From Lindgomyces ingoldianus (lineage: Eukaryota; Ascomycota; Dothideomycetes; Pleosporales; Lindgomycetaceae), in NCBI RefSeq assembly GCF_010093535.1, contig NW_022985166.1, positions 1,334,978-1,398,977 on the forward strand: 64,000 bases of DNA, given 5' to 3'. Shown piece after piece: positions 22,669 through 34,000 of this stretch. A program made the translations under genes and the position numbers. The notes below the pieces were generated by a model, which made no database searches, had not been told where the DNA came from, and worked only from the letters and a program-made list of their open reading frames with translations. Each line of letters begins with the position of its first letter. Positions within the stretch are counted from its first letter, which is position 1.

Positions 22669-24976
22669 TTCTGTATGGGGATAAAGATGTAGATATGAAA
22701 AGAGGGCAGGCGAAGGAAGGAGGTAGGGATGTCACTGTCTGGATAATACGCGATGGGTGATTATCATATTATTCCTTAGTTAAGTAAAGGTTTGGGCTCG
22801 CCCAGCTCATCACGACGGAATATTGTCAACTGTGCTGCTCCCCGTATGTTAAACTTGAAGACGCTGACATGTACTCTCGAAAGCTTCCAAAATGAAAAGG
22901 CGGCAGTTTGAAGCCATATAGTTGATTTAGCTCGAGAGAACACGCGTAGAACCTCTTTAATATTGAAATTAGACAAGATAACGTCATGCTAACTACACCC
23001 TTTCAGCATACCATTTGCCCTTCTTTTGCAGGACATGTATAAGGCCTCAGCATACAAAGGGCATTGCGGAGCTATTTTGCCACCGTCAACAAGTCGATCC
23101 TGGACGTTTTGTCACACGTCTATGTCACAACAACGACTCCTTCGTTGAACAAACGCTCAATGTCTCTGAGTTCCGGTCTGCCCGCAGTGTGTCAGCCGTT
23201 GCACAAAAACTCGGAAAAGAGCAGTATCCCCAGCTTTTTTAACCACAGTTATTGCGCGAGGAACATCATTCCAAAAAGCGCCCCCATAGCAACCAAATTT
23301 CTTTCGTGATACTTCAAAATCGGCAACATGGCTGTCGAGTAAAACTTGAATCGTAGATGAAAATCCCCCCCTCTATCTCTGTGGGTTAGTGAAGCGATAT
23401 GAAGCTACAAAGGGTAGATAGTTGTCCTGCTTAAGCAGCTCGTTCTATCGCGTCATCGAGTGGTAGACCAGGAACGTCTCTGAGAAGCTCAGTACACGGG
23501 ATCTTTCGCTGTGGATAACATGAGGTAGCACAATCTGAACAGCAGCTGGAGCATGGCATGGCTGTGGAGGTGAGACATAACAAGCTTTTTATCGTGAAAC
23601 AGCACACATAGTCGATCGTGATCAGCCACGGGTATAACTCATCAATCCTTCCACGCAGGTCTGTGGAACTCGTAGAGCCTTTCTCACGATTTCCCCACAT
23701 GCATGTCTATCCTTAGATCGTATAGTAAGCCATAATGTCATTATTTTTCGTCCGGAACTAGGCCTGCCTATAGACATGAATGGCTGTTTAATATTCTATA
23801 TCGCCAAACATAGAACGTGGCATATTGAGGACGGGATCTTTTAGAACTGGGCGCAAATCAATTTCTGACTTAAAATATCTCATGTCTAGGAAATGTGTCA
23901 ACAATGCCCAAGTTTCGGGTTCCAGACATTTTCCACGCCTTCAACTGTGGAAGGGTTTAAAACACATGCGACGGAGATCCTAGTCCCATTGGAGGGCCCT
24001 AAAGGCTGGAGGGCAAAGAGAAGAAAGATAGCGATGAAAGGTTGAAACCATATCCGCAACGTGCAGAATCCGAAAGTGATGCCGGCACCTTCCCATCTAT
24101 AAAAGTTAGCTGCCTCACTTTTCGGGTAGAAGGCTAATTATGAGGGATTAGGATTCAAACGCGAAGCTACGCGTCCAATGGTATTCCGCATTTTTTTTAA
24201 ATTGGAATTTTACGTGAACCGCCCTTACTGTCGTTATCTCTAAGCTAGTATAATTTTGAAGTCTGAAGCAAGCAAGGATCGGACGAGAGGGGGACGGAAT
24301 GGTAAGGAATGCCAAGTGCGCTACTAATTATCTTGCACGGACAGAGATGGACTCGGCAAGAGAAGTAAATAAAGAGGCAGGCCGATACTTTACACACCAG
24401 TGGCTCTGTAAAATGTGCAAACACCGAGTTCCTATTGACTCGGGACCTCGTATTGTCCTTCGTAAATACGGAAGACTCCCGCGACCAGCACTTTCTTGCT
24501 ATGTCATCATGCATCATTGCCATGTCAGTTGCAGCCTATCTGGTTGCACTACATGCCGATCTTTTCACCCGTAGTCATCTTCCAACATTGCTCGTGTGTT
24601 GTCGTGATCGGAATTTAAGTCTTGATGTTTGAAATTCGCTTGCGGCGCATTCATCACGCTAACCGTCTTGGGAAATCGTACCTAAATACGGGTGGCCAGA
24701 CGCAAAGCACTGCTCACCTGATTGCTCGTAAACCTTACATAGGGCGTTGAATCAGAACAGCTTCGTGCGATACCCTCGACAAGCTGAAAGCAATCGCCGC
24801 CCTTGCTACTATTTTGGGGAGATGGAGCAGTCCAACGAGGCGAGCTCCAAGCGAATACAATCTTGGAAGCATGATGGTCACACGAATCTCTAGCTAGGAC
24901 GATCATCCCTAGCACTGCTTGTAGACGCACTCTTTAGATTCAATATCCTTTCCCTCAAGTTCATGCCTCCAGCGCG
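22669..24976. other. 2.3-kb intergenic region, no gene recognised
   Basis: Several open frames below 95 codons appear on both strands, none with a recognisable motif. One frame at 23431-23700 (minus) has a run of Cys but no signal peptide. No tRNA, inverted repeat or clear transposon relic was seen. The right end is the promoter of the GT32 gene. Confidence 0.45.
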
Positions 24977-26047
24977 ATGAGTTCACCGAAGTTTTCCAAG
25001 TCCGCACTTGCAGCTGGAGTCTTGATTAGTTCACTTTGTCTGCTTCTCTTTCTTCCAACTGGAAACATTCCAAACTACCTTCCTCAAATACATTCTCGAA
25101 CCGAAGCCATCCCAAACATCGTCCACTACACCTATCTCAAGAAGGACTCGTCCTCTACCTTAGACCTCACATTCCAGGATTTCCTCTCAATATACTCAGC
25201 AAGCCTCTACTTCAAACCGAGGAGTATTCTCATCCACACCGACCACAACGCCACCTACCTCAAAACCGCCGCGAAAGAAGGCAGCAGATGGACACGTAAG
25301 ATCCTAACCGGTTTCCCCAATATCCTAAAAATGAACTTTGTCGTCCCGCCTACCGAAGCAAACAACATGCTCATCAAGAACATCGAGCACAAATCTGACT
25401 TTGTGCGATGGGAACAACTCTACGCCACCGGTGGGATATATCTAGACTGGGATGTCGTAGCGCTCCGCGACATCGCTCTGTTTCGTCAAATCGGATTCCG
25501 GAATGTTGTAGGACGCCAATATGGCGGGAAGGTGAACCCAGGGCTGATGATGGCCGAGAAAGAAAGTAGGATGTCATACTTGATGACGAGAGAAAGCCCG
25601 CAAGTCTTTGATGGGGAGTGGGAAACCCATTCTGTAGACCTGCTTACTCACATCTCGCAACGTCTCGTTCGTGTCGAAAACGAAGTCTTGATTCTCGACG
25701 AAATGGCTTGGGCGCCGACAAATTGGGAGGCCTGGTCATTTGATAAACTTTTCGGGACGCACAATGAACCGCAGCTTGTTTCGGATGAGGAAGTCATAGA
25801 AGACCAGGAACAAGATCCAATTGCCAGGTGGGATAATAGAAGAATGAGAGCGGAGTGGGAGATGGATTTCTCAGGGACTTATCTATTACATGCGTTTAAG
25901 AGTCGAGGACATAATGTTGAGGGCTTCAAGGGGGTGAGTGTGAAGTATGTGATGCAGAGAAATAGCAACTATGGGAGAGCGGCGTATCCAGTGGTGAAGC
26001 ATATGGTTGATCATGGAGTTGTGAATGAGACTGATGACGAGACTTGA
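24977..26047 (+). CDS. GT32-type glycosyltransferase, type II membrane protein
   Basis: Single exon of 356 residues. A short cytosolic tail is followed by a membrane segment at about residues 10-28 (ALAAGVLISSLCLLLFL), and the rest should be luminal. IPNIVHYTYLKK is the start of the sugar-transferase fold. SDFVRWEQLYATGGIYLDWD carries the GG..LD.D motif of the DXD family (PF04488, CAZy GT32), where the two Asp hold the metal and nucleotide sugar. Likely site of action is the Golgi. GT32 includes Och1-type mannosyltransferases and sphingolipid glycosyltransferases; this short form is nearer the capsular or uncharacterised fungal members. It is the last gene before the transposon island. Confidence 0.85.
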   Translation: MSSPKFSKSALAAGVLISSLCLLLFLPTGNIPNYLPQIHSRTEAIPNIVHYTYLKKDSSSTLDLTFQDFLSIYSASLYFKPRSILIHTDHNATYLKTAAKEGSRWTRKILTGFPNILKMNFVVPPTEANNMLIKNIEHKSDFVRWEQLYATGGIYLDWDVVALRDIALFRQIGFRNVVGRQYGGKVNPGLMMAEKESRMSYLMTRESPQVFDGEWETHSVDLLTHISQRLVRVENEVLILDEMAWAPTNWEAWSFDKLFGTHNEPQLVSDEEVIEDQEQDPIARWDNRRMRAEWEMDFSGTYLLHAFKSRGHNVEGFKGVSVKYVMQRNSNYGRAAYPVVKHMVDHGVVNETDDET

Positions 26048-26312
26048 GTACATAATCAGGACTGAGAATTAATATATATAAGGACGGCCTTTCCGATGAA
26101 TACTCGAGACCAGCGAAACGCTGAAAGGATTTTCTTAGCTGGCAACATTGAACGACGGCGCGGTGGATATACTGTTGTGTTTATCTCAGCTAGCTCAGAC
26201 GTGGTGAGGAGAGAACCGAGGACGCACAAACCACCATGCATATTGCTACTCCAAATAGAGTATGGCCTAGGGGTTAGCAGTTTCTAACCCCTGTTAGTAG
26301 CGTTTCTCTCCT

Positions 26313-26342
26313 TAGCTATCTAAGAGACTTTTGTAATTTTTT
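26313..26342 (+). repeat. Left arm of 30-bp inverted repeat
   Basis: It pairs with 36539-36568 in inverted orientation, with 29 of 30 positions matching. The one mismatch is G versus A, a RIP-type change. Confidence 0.85.
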
Positions 26343-26582
26343 CTATAAATAGCCCTATTTTAAAAGCATTATAATAGAATTAGATTTATAATATCTCTAC
26401 TACTATATATCTAAATAGGCTTAGAATTTAATTAAATAGAAAGATAAGCTGTAGCTATAAAATAGTATATTTTTTACTAAATTCTAACTATTATTAGTAA
26501 AGAAAAATTTAAACGCGTGTAAAACTTTAACTTATCTATATCTTAATTTTAGATTAATAGTATTACTTCCTTAACTAGAACT

Positions 26583-27430
26583 TAACAACTAGTAGACTAA
26601 ATTCCCTAGGATTTTATAGAATCTCTAACAGAGCTAGTCTAAGACAGCTTCTAGATCCTTAGAGTTCTAAGACAACAGCTAGTTAAGCTATAAACATAAA
26701 AGTAATTATAATGTCTTTAGCCTACTATCTAGCTTAACAACTAGCAGTCTAGATCTTCTAAAATTTTGCAGGCTCTCTAATAGATCTAGTCTAAGATAGC
26801 TCCTAAATCTTTAGAGTCTTTAGACAACAGCTAGTTAAGCTGTAAACATAAAAGTAATTATAATATCCCTAGCCTACTATCCAGCTTAACAACTAGCAGC
26901 CTAGATCTCCTAAAATTTCGCAGGCTCCCTAATAGAGCTAGTCTAAGACAGCTTCTAGATTCTTAGTGTAACGATTCTCGTTCCATCTCGGGTCGCCCGG
27001 AACCTATCTGAAGGGTCCCCGTATCGGCTCCGACCCTGACTCGACCCTGACTCGACCCTAACTCGACCTGGCCCCAACTCTGCCCTGCCCCCTGCTGTTA
27101 CCCCTATTTCCCCCATGTATTTAGTCACACCTCACCCCCGTAGCTAGCTCAGTAGTTTTCTGATATCCTTTGTACAAGGCCTATAGGTGTCAATGGAGTT
27201 CCCAGGTCATTGAGTCCCCACGCACTCCCATATGCCTCTGAGTAGATTCCTACCGCATTCGGACCCATTGTCTTGCCTGTGCCGTTACACTTAGAGTTCT
27301 TAAACAACAGCTAGTTAAGCTGCAGACATAAAAGTAATTATAATGTCTTTAGCCTACTATCTAGCTTAATAACTAGCAGCCTAGATCTTCTAAAATTTTA
27401 TAAGCTCTTTAATAAAGCCTGTCTTAGATA
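26583..27430. repeat. 152-bp tandem repeat, about 3.4 units, split by a solo LTR
   Basis: Units start at 26583, 26735, 26887 and 27367 with TAACAACTAGCAG-type sequence. The first two steps are exactly 152 bp. The third is 480 bp, which equals 152 plus a 323-bp solo LTR plus a 5-bp target duplication. The fourth unit is partial. Differences among units are mostly C/T and G/A. Confidence 0.9.
26967..27289 (+). mobile_element. Solo LTR (323 bp) of the gypsy family, TSD CTTAG
   Basis: It begins TGTAACGATTC and ends GCCGTTACA like the two LTRs of the gypsy element at 27674-36503. It is flanked by CTTAG on both sides (26962-26966 and 27290-27294). It is 33 bp longer than the other two because of extra copies of an ACTCGACCCTG unit. 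It marks an earlier full element reduced by LTR-LTR recombination. Confidence 0.92.
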
Positions 27431-27673
27431 GGTCTTAAATTCTAAAGATAATATATTATATAGTTAAAAAGTTACATTAAAGTGTAGTTATAGAGTTATT
27501 AAAATGTCCTGTGTAAGACTTAATAGCGCAATACTCTGCTAAATCTTGTTAGAATTAGGTTATAAAAATGTTAGAACATAGCTAAAGACTGTCTCTATTA
27601 CCTATTAAAATCTAACCTAGTTTAGATAAAAAGTAGTAGAGCTATAGTAATTCTTAGTTAAGCTAGTGCATAG

Positions 27674-27963
27674 TGTAACGATTCTACGAATCGTTCCATC
27701 TCGGGTCGCTCGGATCCTATCCGAAGGGTCCCCGTATCGGCCCCGACCATGACTCGACCCAGTCCCCCGCAGTTACCCCTATTCCCGCATGTATTTAGTC
27801 GCACCTCGCCCCCGTAGCTAGCTTGGTAGTTTTCTGATATCCTACGTACAAGGCCTATAGGTGTTATTAGTATTCCTAGGTCTCTAAGTCCCCACGCACT
27901 CCCATATGCCTCTAAGTGGATTTATACTGCATTTAGACCTATTGTCTTGCCTGCGCTGTTACA
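27674..27963 (+). repeat. 5' LTR of the gypsy element
   Basis: 290 bp. The outer half keeps C and G at sites where the 3' LTR has T and A. The inner half shows the reverse. Confidence 0.95.
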
Positions 27964-27999
27964 TTATATTAAAAAACTTACTTTTGCTAGTAACAGCTT

Positions 28000-29390
28000 T
28001 ATTAATAATATTACATTAATTGTTTATTTAACTATGTTTAACTCTAAGAAGCGTTTAATTTAGTTTAGGTTACTATTTTTATACACTGTTACATTAAATT
28101 ATTTAGTTAGTATAAATAAGATCTTAGAAACCTCTTATTAACTAAAGCTTTTAGGTTTAGAACTTTCTATCCCCTATAATTAAGATTGCCTTTAGAAAAG
28201 TTATAAAAAGTGCGCTAAGGTAGAAACTTAAAGACTACTAATAACTTATTAGAATTAAAAACAACTACTAATGCCTAACCTTTAACTACTATTAGATTTT
28301 ATTATAAAGACTGCAACCTATTCTAGCTGCAGCTAAGGTAAGATGCCTACTTTTAGAACTAAACTACTACTAACTTTAACAGCTAAACCCCTTTTTATAG
28401 GACTAAAAGCTAAAAACTTACTAGATTTAAAGTTAAACTCTAGTAGCATAGCCTTTAAAAACTAAGTTGCTTAATTAAGAGCATAAATTAAATAGCTAAC
28501 TAGATTAAAAACTGTTAGTTTTAATTAACTCCTACTAACTACTAAATTACCTATAATAATGCCTTAAATTACCTCTGCTACTCTAATAGCAAGAGACCTT
28601 TTAGGCACCCTTAAGCTCTCTTAAAGCTACTTTACTAAATGTATACTTAAGATTAAGAACCTTACAGACAGCAAAGAACCTATGTTTAAATAATAGTAAG
28701 CCTTTATTATAGACAGACTTAATATTAATATAGATTACTATTAAAGTAAGCGCGCACGCATAGCGCTAGTATAGGGACACACTGCTAGTATTGCAAAGGC
28801 ATACCTAGAGCCTAGATACCTAGCTAAATTAGATTACTTTTAGTTTAAAAACATAAAAGAAATAATTAAGCTTTTATAAACTTACTTTATTACTAGCAAC
28901 AAAGAGATAGAGGCGTAATAGGCGTTTTAAACTCTAAAAATAAGTAAAAAAGAAGCATTTTTTACTTTTAAAGCTTACTTTATTAGTGCTGCTATTAAAG
29001 GGTCTATATTAAAGTTAGAATAGTTTTTCTACCTATAAAAAAAGATACTGCTTAGCCTAAGAGTACTAAACTTAGGTTTTAAACACACTTAGAAAGGCTT
29101 CTTTAAGATAATAGTAGCCTACCTAACAGCTTATAACATAGAAAAAAGAAACACCTTTACTATTTTAAAGTAAACTGTTAATCTTACCTAACAGTCTACT
29201 ATTAGACCTAGTATAGATTAGTTTTAAAAGGTTTCTAGTAATATATCTAAGGCAGTATACTATTCTAGTGCACCCTGACCTGCACCTCTGTTAGTACCCT
29301 AGTCTACATTAATTACCTATAGACAATCTAGCTAGACACCTGCCCTAAAAAGACAGACAACTCTTAGCAACTATTACAATTATAGAAAAC
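28000..29390 (+). pseudogene. Degraded gag of the gypsy element, cut in its zinc knuckle
   Basis: The frame is broken throughout. Readable gag-like pieces occur near 28960-29170 (FKAYFISAAIKGSILKLE). At 29367-29390 the codons read as a CCHC zinc knuckle start with RIP changes, the Cys codons having become Tyr codons. The sequence then breaks exactly at the insertion of the 29391-31029 element. Confidence 0.65.
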
Positions 29391-29617
29391 TGTCGGTTGA
29401 CCTGGGTTTGATTAAATAAACATACGCCTAAGGGGCGTACTAAGAGGTGAGCAGGCAAAGATCTTCTTGTTATTAACTACTACCCTCTCTCTTTGTACAA
29501 AGAAAGAGGGCTCTTAAGTACACATAGCCCTTAACGCACAGGCTAGATAGCTAACGTTTTAGGCAACCTAATTTAGCTATACGCGTGTACAGATATAGCT
29601 ATACTTACATATAAACA
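29391..29617 (+). repeat. 5' LTR of the nested short element
   Basis: 227 bp; the outer half is well preserved and the inner half is rich in T and A changes. Confidence 0.9.
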
Positions 29618-30104
29618 CTAGCAACTTTTTACTTTTATAGAGTTGCTTACTTATCTGTATGTTAATTTTACTTCTTTTTTTTTTTTTTCTTTTTACTCTC
29701 TTACTTTCTTTTTTAAAGCTAACCCTTAGTGCTTCTCTTATTTATAATATCCCCTAGCTTCTTAGCCTGCGTATAATTTGCCTTCCCTTTAGGATAGTGC
29801 CTGTGCTCTGCGTAGGCAAGCAATAGCTCTTGCCTAATTGCACAGGGGAGGAGGTTAAAATTGTGCGTTGTCTATCCCTAAAAGTTGTTGTCCTATAGTG
29901 TGTACTTCTTTCTAGCTATCTTGTAACACATGTTAATTAAAATGTATACTGCGTATAAGCATTATTATAGTTGTGTAGGGTTTATATCTATGTTAAGATA
30001 ATTATTTTTTATAAAGTAAAGGTCTACTTCTCTGCGTAAGACTGTCTCTAATACATAAGTAACCCTTAACAACTCTTTATATAACCACAGAGGTTCCATG
30101 GCTA

Positions 30105-30297
30105 NNNNNNNNNNNNNNNNNNNNNNNNNNNNNNNNNNNNNNNNNNNNNNNNNNNNNNNNNNNNNNNNNNNNNNNNNNNNNNNNNNNNNNNNNNNNNNNN
30201 NNNNNNNNNNNNNNNNNNNNNNNNNNNNNNNNNNNNNNNNNNNNNNNNNNNNNNNNNNNNNNNNNNNNNNNNNNNNNNNNNNNNNNNNNNNNNNNNN
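30105..30297. other. Assembly gap (193 N)
   Basis: A run of N inside the nested LTR element. Sequence beside the gap is G-rich on the right. The true length is unknown. Confidence 0.99.
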
Positions 30298-30379
30298 AGG
30301 GGGTGTTAGTTGGTCGCCTTCTGTGCGAGCGACTAATTAAGGGGGGGGTGTTAACAAGGCGGGCTGCTGATAAGGAGCC

Positions 30380-30779
30380 TCCTCTATGTGGCTACGCACG
30401 CAGTAGGTTTCTAATTGTGCGGCCTGTATTGTCTCCTCTGCGTGGCTACGCACGCAGTAGGTGAGTGGTTGCACAGCCTGTGTTAACAGGAGGCTCTAGG
30501 GCGCACAAAGGCTTAGCAGTAAGCCCTCTCTGCGTAGCTACGCATGCAGCAGGTTGCTAATCTTGTCTTTGTGCAATTAGTTAATCTAGGGGCGCGCATA
30601 AGGCTTGCTCACCCCTCTCTGTGTGGCTACGCACATAGTAGATGTAAGCTTCTTTGTACCTTCTCTGCGTAGCTACGCACGCGGTAGGTGTAAGCTTCTT
30701 GTACAGTAGCAGTTTTATTAATCCTTATAAATCTATTTATTAAGGACAATATCCTCTGCGTAGCTACGCACGCAGTAAA
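30380..30779. repeat. Dispersed palindromic unit CTCTGCGTAGCTACGCACGC, six copies
   Basis: Copies start near 30380, 30435, 30525, 30613, 30661 and 30752, each about 28 bp with the common form CCTCTGCGTAGCTACGCACG followed by CAGTAGGT. The core TGCGTAGCTACGCA is a perfect 14-bp palindrome in the best copies. Spacing is irregular (48 to 91 bp), so this is a dispersed family of hairpin units inside the nested element. The units keep CpG sites while flanking DNA has lost them. Confidence 0.85.
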
Positions 30780-30802
30780 TAGTCTATTAATAAACTAATT
30801 AG

Positions 30803-31029
30803 TGTTAGTTAACTTAGGTTTAATTAAACAAACATATACCTAAGGGGCGTACTAAGAGGTAAGTAGGCAAAGATCTTTTTGTTATTAACTACTACTCTTT
30901 CTCTTTATACAAAGAAAGAGGGCTCTTAAGTACACATAGCCCCTAACGCACAGGCTAGATAGCTAACGTTTCAGGCAACCTAATTTAGCCGTACGCGTGT
31001 ACGGACACAGCTGTACTTACGTACGGACA
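30803..31029 (+). repeat. 3' LTR of the nested short element
   Basis: 227 bp with no length difference from its partner. I count 27 differences, all transitions. Confidence 0.9.
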
Positions 31030-31034
31030 AAAAC

Positions 31035-34000
31035 TAAGATATTTTACTAGTAACTGCCCTATCCCTAGAGTACAAGAAATAAAGGTAGAGCAGTAAGATT
31101 TTAAAAAAAAATTTATAGACATAAATAATTTTAATCTAAATGCCTTCTAAATAGGAAATAGTAACACCTAAGAAAACTCTTTATTCTAAGCTTAAGTAAG
31201 TATAATCTATTAAACATTAATCTGTTACACTTATTTAAAGAAAAACACTTCTAAGTCTTTACTATTTTATATTTAAAAGGCATTAGAGTCTGTTTAAATC
31301 CTTTAGTTAATACTAGTGCTTATAGTTTCTTATTTATTAACTTACTAACTACTAAGTTATTATTCTAATGCCTTTATGTTCCTATTTAACGCTTACTATT
31401 TAAAGTTATAGTTAAGGGCTTTTAAGATTAGATCTAAGTCCCTATCTACTAGTATATCTGCCTACATATGTAAATTAATAAGAGAAGCATCTAAAACTGC
31501 CTTTTTATTATTATAGACCTTAGCTTCTAGAATTATATTATTAGCATTAAATAGTTATGTTGTTTTAAACTCTATTTAGATATAGAGAGGAATTAGATTA
31601 TATAGCCTAGTAAATATCTGCCTACCTATAAACCTTTGCTGCCCTTGCTTATGCAATTAACTTAGCCTACGCGTGACAAAGAAGTAGAGCTAGATATTAA
31701 ACAACGCAACGCACTATAGAAAAAGGACTAATTTTAGTAGTTATACAGCCTAACAATCTATTACATTAAGGGTTTACTAAGGCTACTAAAATTATATAGA
31801 TCTTTTATTGTCTACAGTCTAAAGACACTTAAATTATTCTTCTACCTATTTATTAAGAAGTCTAGAATAGGTCTAAAGGAGGTTTATTTAGCTACTATTA
31901 CTTTAATTTTAGCAAATGCTTTTTATTTTAACATAAAAAGAAAAAAGAACAAGTTCTTTTTAACTTTTATTTATAAAATTAAGTAGTTAATTAAAAACAA
32001 GTAAGCTTTATAGTTAAACACTAAACATAAAACTAAAGTATTAGTAAACCTTTAATTACTATCTAAATACTATTAGTACTAAGATGTATTTAGCCACACA
32101 GCAGCTTACTAGCTACTAGTACATTGTCTATATAACTACAAGATTGTCTTTATAGAGCCTCTCCCTAACAGTTACAGTCTGTTGTACAAACAGAACCTTA
32201 AGAAGCTAGAGGCAATAAAGAAATATATTATAGATAATCTAAAATATAGCTTTATTAAGTAAAGTTAAAGCCCTTTTATATCTTTTATCTTTTATGTATA
32301 GAAACTAAATAGTAACTTATGTATCTACATTAATTACTGCAAACTTAACACTTTTACCTACAAGGATGTGTATCTAATACTGCGCATAGATAAACTCCTG
32401 TTAAGACCTACTAAGGTAGCAATTTTTACTAAGTTTAATATTCACGCAGCCTTTAATAAGATTAGGATAGATTTAAGCTTTAAGAAGTGTACTACTTTTT
32501 AGACATAATATAGAACTTATAAGTGTAAAGTCTTGCTTTTTAAATTATGCAATAGTCTAGTAACTTACTAGCGCTATATAAACAACATATTAATTAACTA
32601 TTTAAATAATTTTTATATTGCTTATCTTAATAACATCTTTATTTACTTTAAAGATAAGGCAACTTATATTCTCTATGTTAAGAAAGTCTTAGAAAGGCTC
32701 TAGTAAGCAGAATTATAGGTAGAGATTAAAAAAAGTAAATTTTATGTTACTTAAATAAAGTATCTTAGCTATATACTTTTAAATAAAGAACTAGAGGTTA
32801 ACTTAGAGAAAGTAAAAGTGCTACGCAACTAGTAGGCACCTACTACTATAATAGGTGTGAAATCTTTCCTAAGCTTTACTAGATTTTATTAGCAATTTAT
32901 TTTAAAATTTTTTTATGTAGTAAAACTAATTATTACGCTTTAAAGCCTTACTACCTTTTTTATATAAACTTTAGAGTGTAACATAGCTTTTAAAAAGCTA
33001 AAGTCTACACTACTAAGTATACTTACACTTTACTATTTTAACTTTATGTTATAAACTAAAATTAAAACTAACACTTTTAATAGGGTAGTAGTAAGAGTTC
33101 TTTTTTAGAAACAAGCAGATAGAAATTAGTGCCTAGTATTGTTCTATAGCAAGGTCCTATCTAGTTTAGAGCTAAACTAGGAGATACATAATAAAAAGCT
33201 ATTTGTAATTATTACTATGTTTAAATAATAAAGGGCTAAGCTTACATCTATAGCAATAAGCACCTTAGTATATACTAATTATTATTTATTAAAGTACTTT
33301 ATAATAATAAAGGTGCTAAATGCTTATTAGGTCTGTTAGGCTAAAAAGTTAGCTTAGTATTGCTTCTAAATTAAGTACACCTTTAGTAAGAACAACACTA
33401 GGGCAGACATTCTTAGTTATTGCAAATAAGATATAGAAAATTTAAGAGTAGCTTAAACTAATAATAAGTTAAGGGTCCTACTAAGACTGCACTAACTACA
33501 CCCCTAAATTAACTCTAAACTAGCCTAGTACTACATTACTTAAATAATAACTTAAGTAGCTACACTAAATGTTATAGAAGAACTAAACTAAGTTATGTTT
33601 TTAGATTTTTTAAAATTAATTAACATATTACTTTAAAAGAATTAAGCCTTTTTTATGTAAAAGTAAAAACTCCTACTCTGCTATTATTAGATAGGAAATA
33701 GACTACTCCTTTATGCTAACTGCTTATGTGTGCTAGCAGACTTATTGCTGTGTACCTAACTTATCTAAAAAGTCTATAACTAAGTATCTTTAGCACATTC
33801 TAGTGCTACTAAGACCTATTAGTTACTAGCCTAAAAGTACTACTAGAAAGGTATAGAGGCTACTTATAAATAATATGTACAGAATTACCTTCTTTGTTAT
33901 AAGGCTTATCTAAAACAGAACTAAACTCTAGGCTTTATCTACCCTCTACTAATTCCTGCTTAACTAATGCAGCACTTATGCATTAACTTTAAGGAGTTTT

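Larger units (their letters stand above)
29391..31029 (+). mobile_element. Short non-autonomous LTR element (TRIM-like) nested in gag, TSD AAAAC
   Basis: Direct repeats of exactly 227 bp (29391-29617 and 30803-31029) begin TGT and end ACA. The 5-bp duplication AAAAC flanks them (29386-29390 and 31030-31034). The interior is 1185 bp including a 193-bp assembly gap, and has no coding capacity that I can see. It starts CTAGCAACTTTTTAC, the same leader as the element at the left edge of the window. The size, paired LTRs and lack of genes match terminal-repeat retrotransposons in miniature. An internally deleted larger element is the alternative. Confidence 0.85.

Noticed and set aside
23431..23700. 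Cys-containing 89-codon frame as a possible effector
   Set aside because: No signal peptide, no usable upstream signals, and the Cys spacing is not that of a known family.
22669..24976. Possible hidden gene or transposon in the 2.3-kb gap
   Set aside because: Read on both strands; no motif, inverted repeat or LTR-like end was found.
19990..26047. A secondary-metabolite cluster made of SDR, DJ-1/PfpI protein and glycosyltransferase near the ABC pump
   Set aside because: No backbone synthase (PKS, NRPS, terpene cyclase) or pathway regulator is present, and housekeeping SPF27 lies between them.
30098..30340. Open frame spanning the run of N
   Set aside because: It exists only because N positions cannot contain stops.
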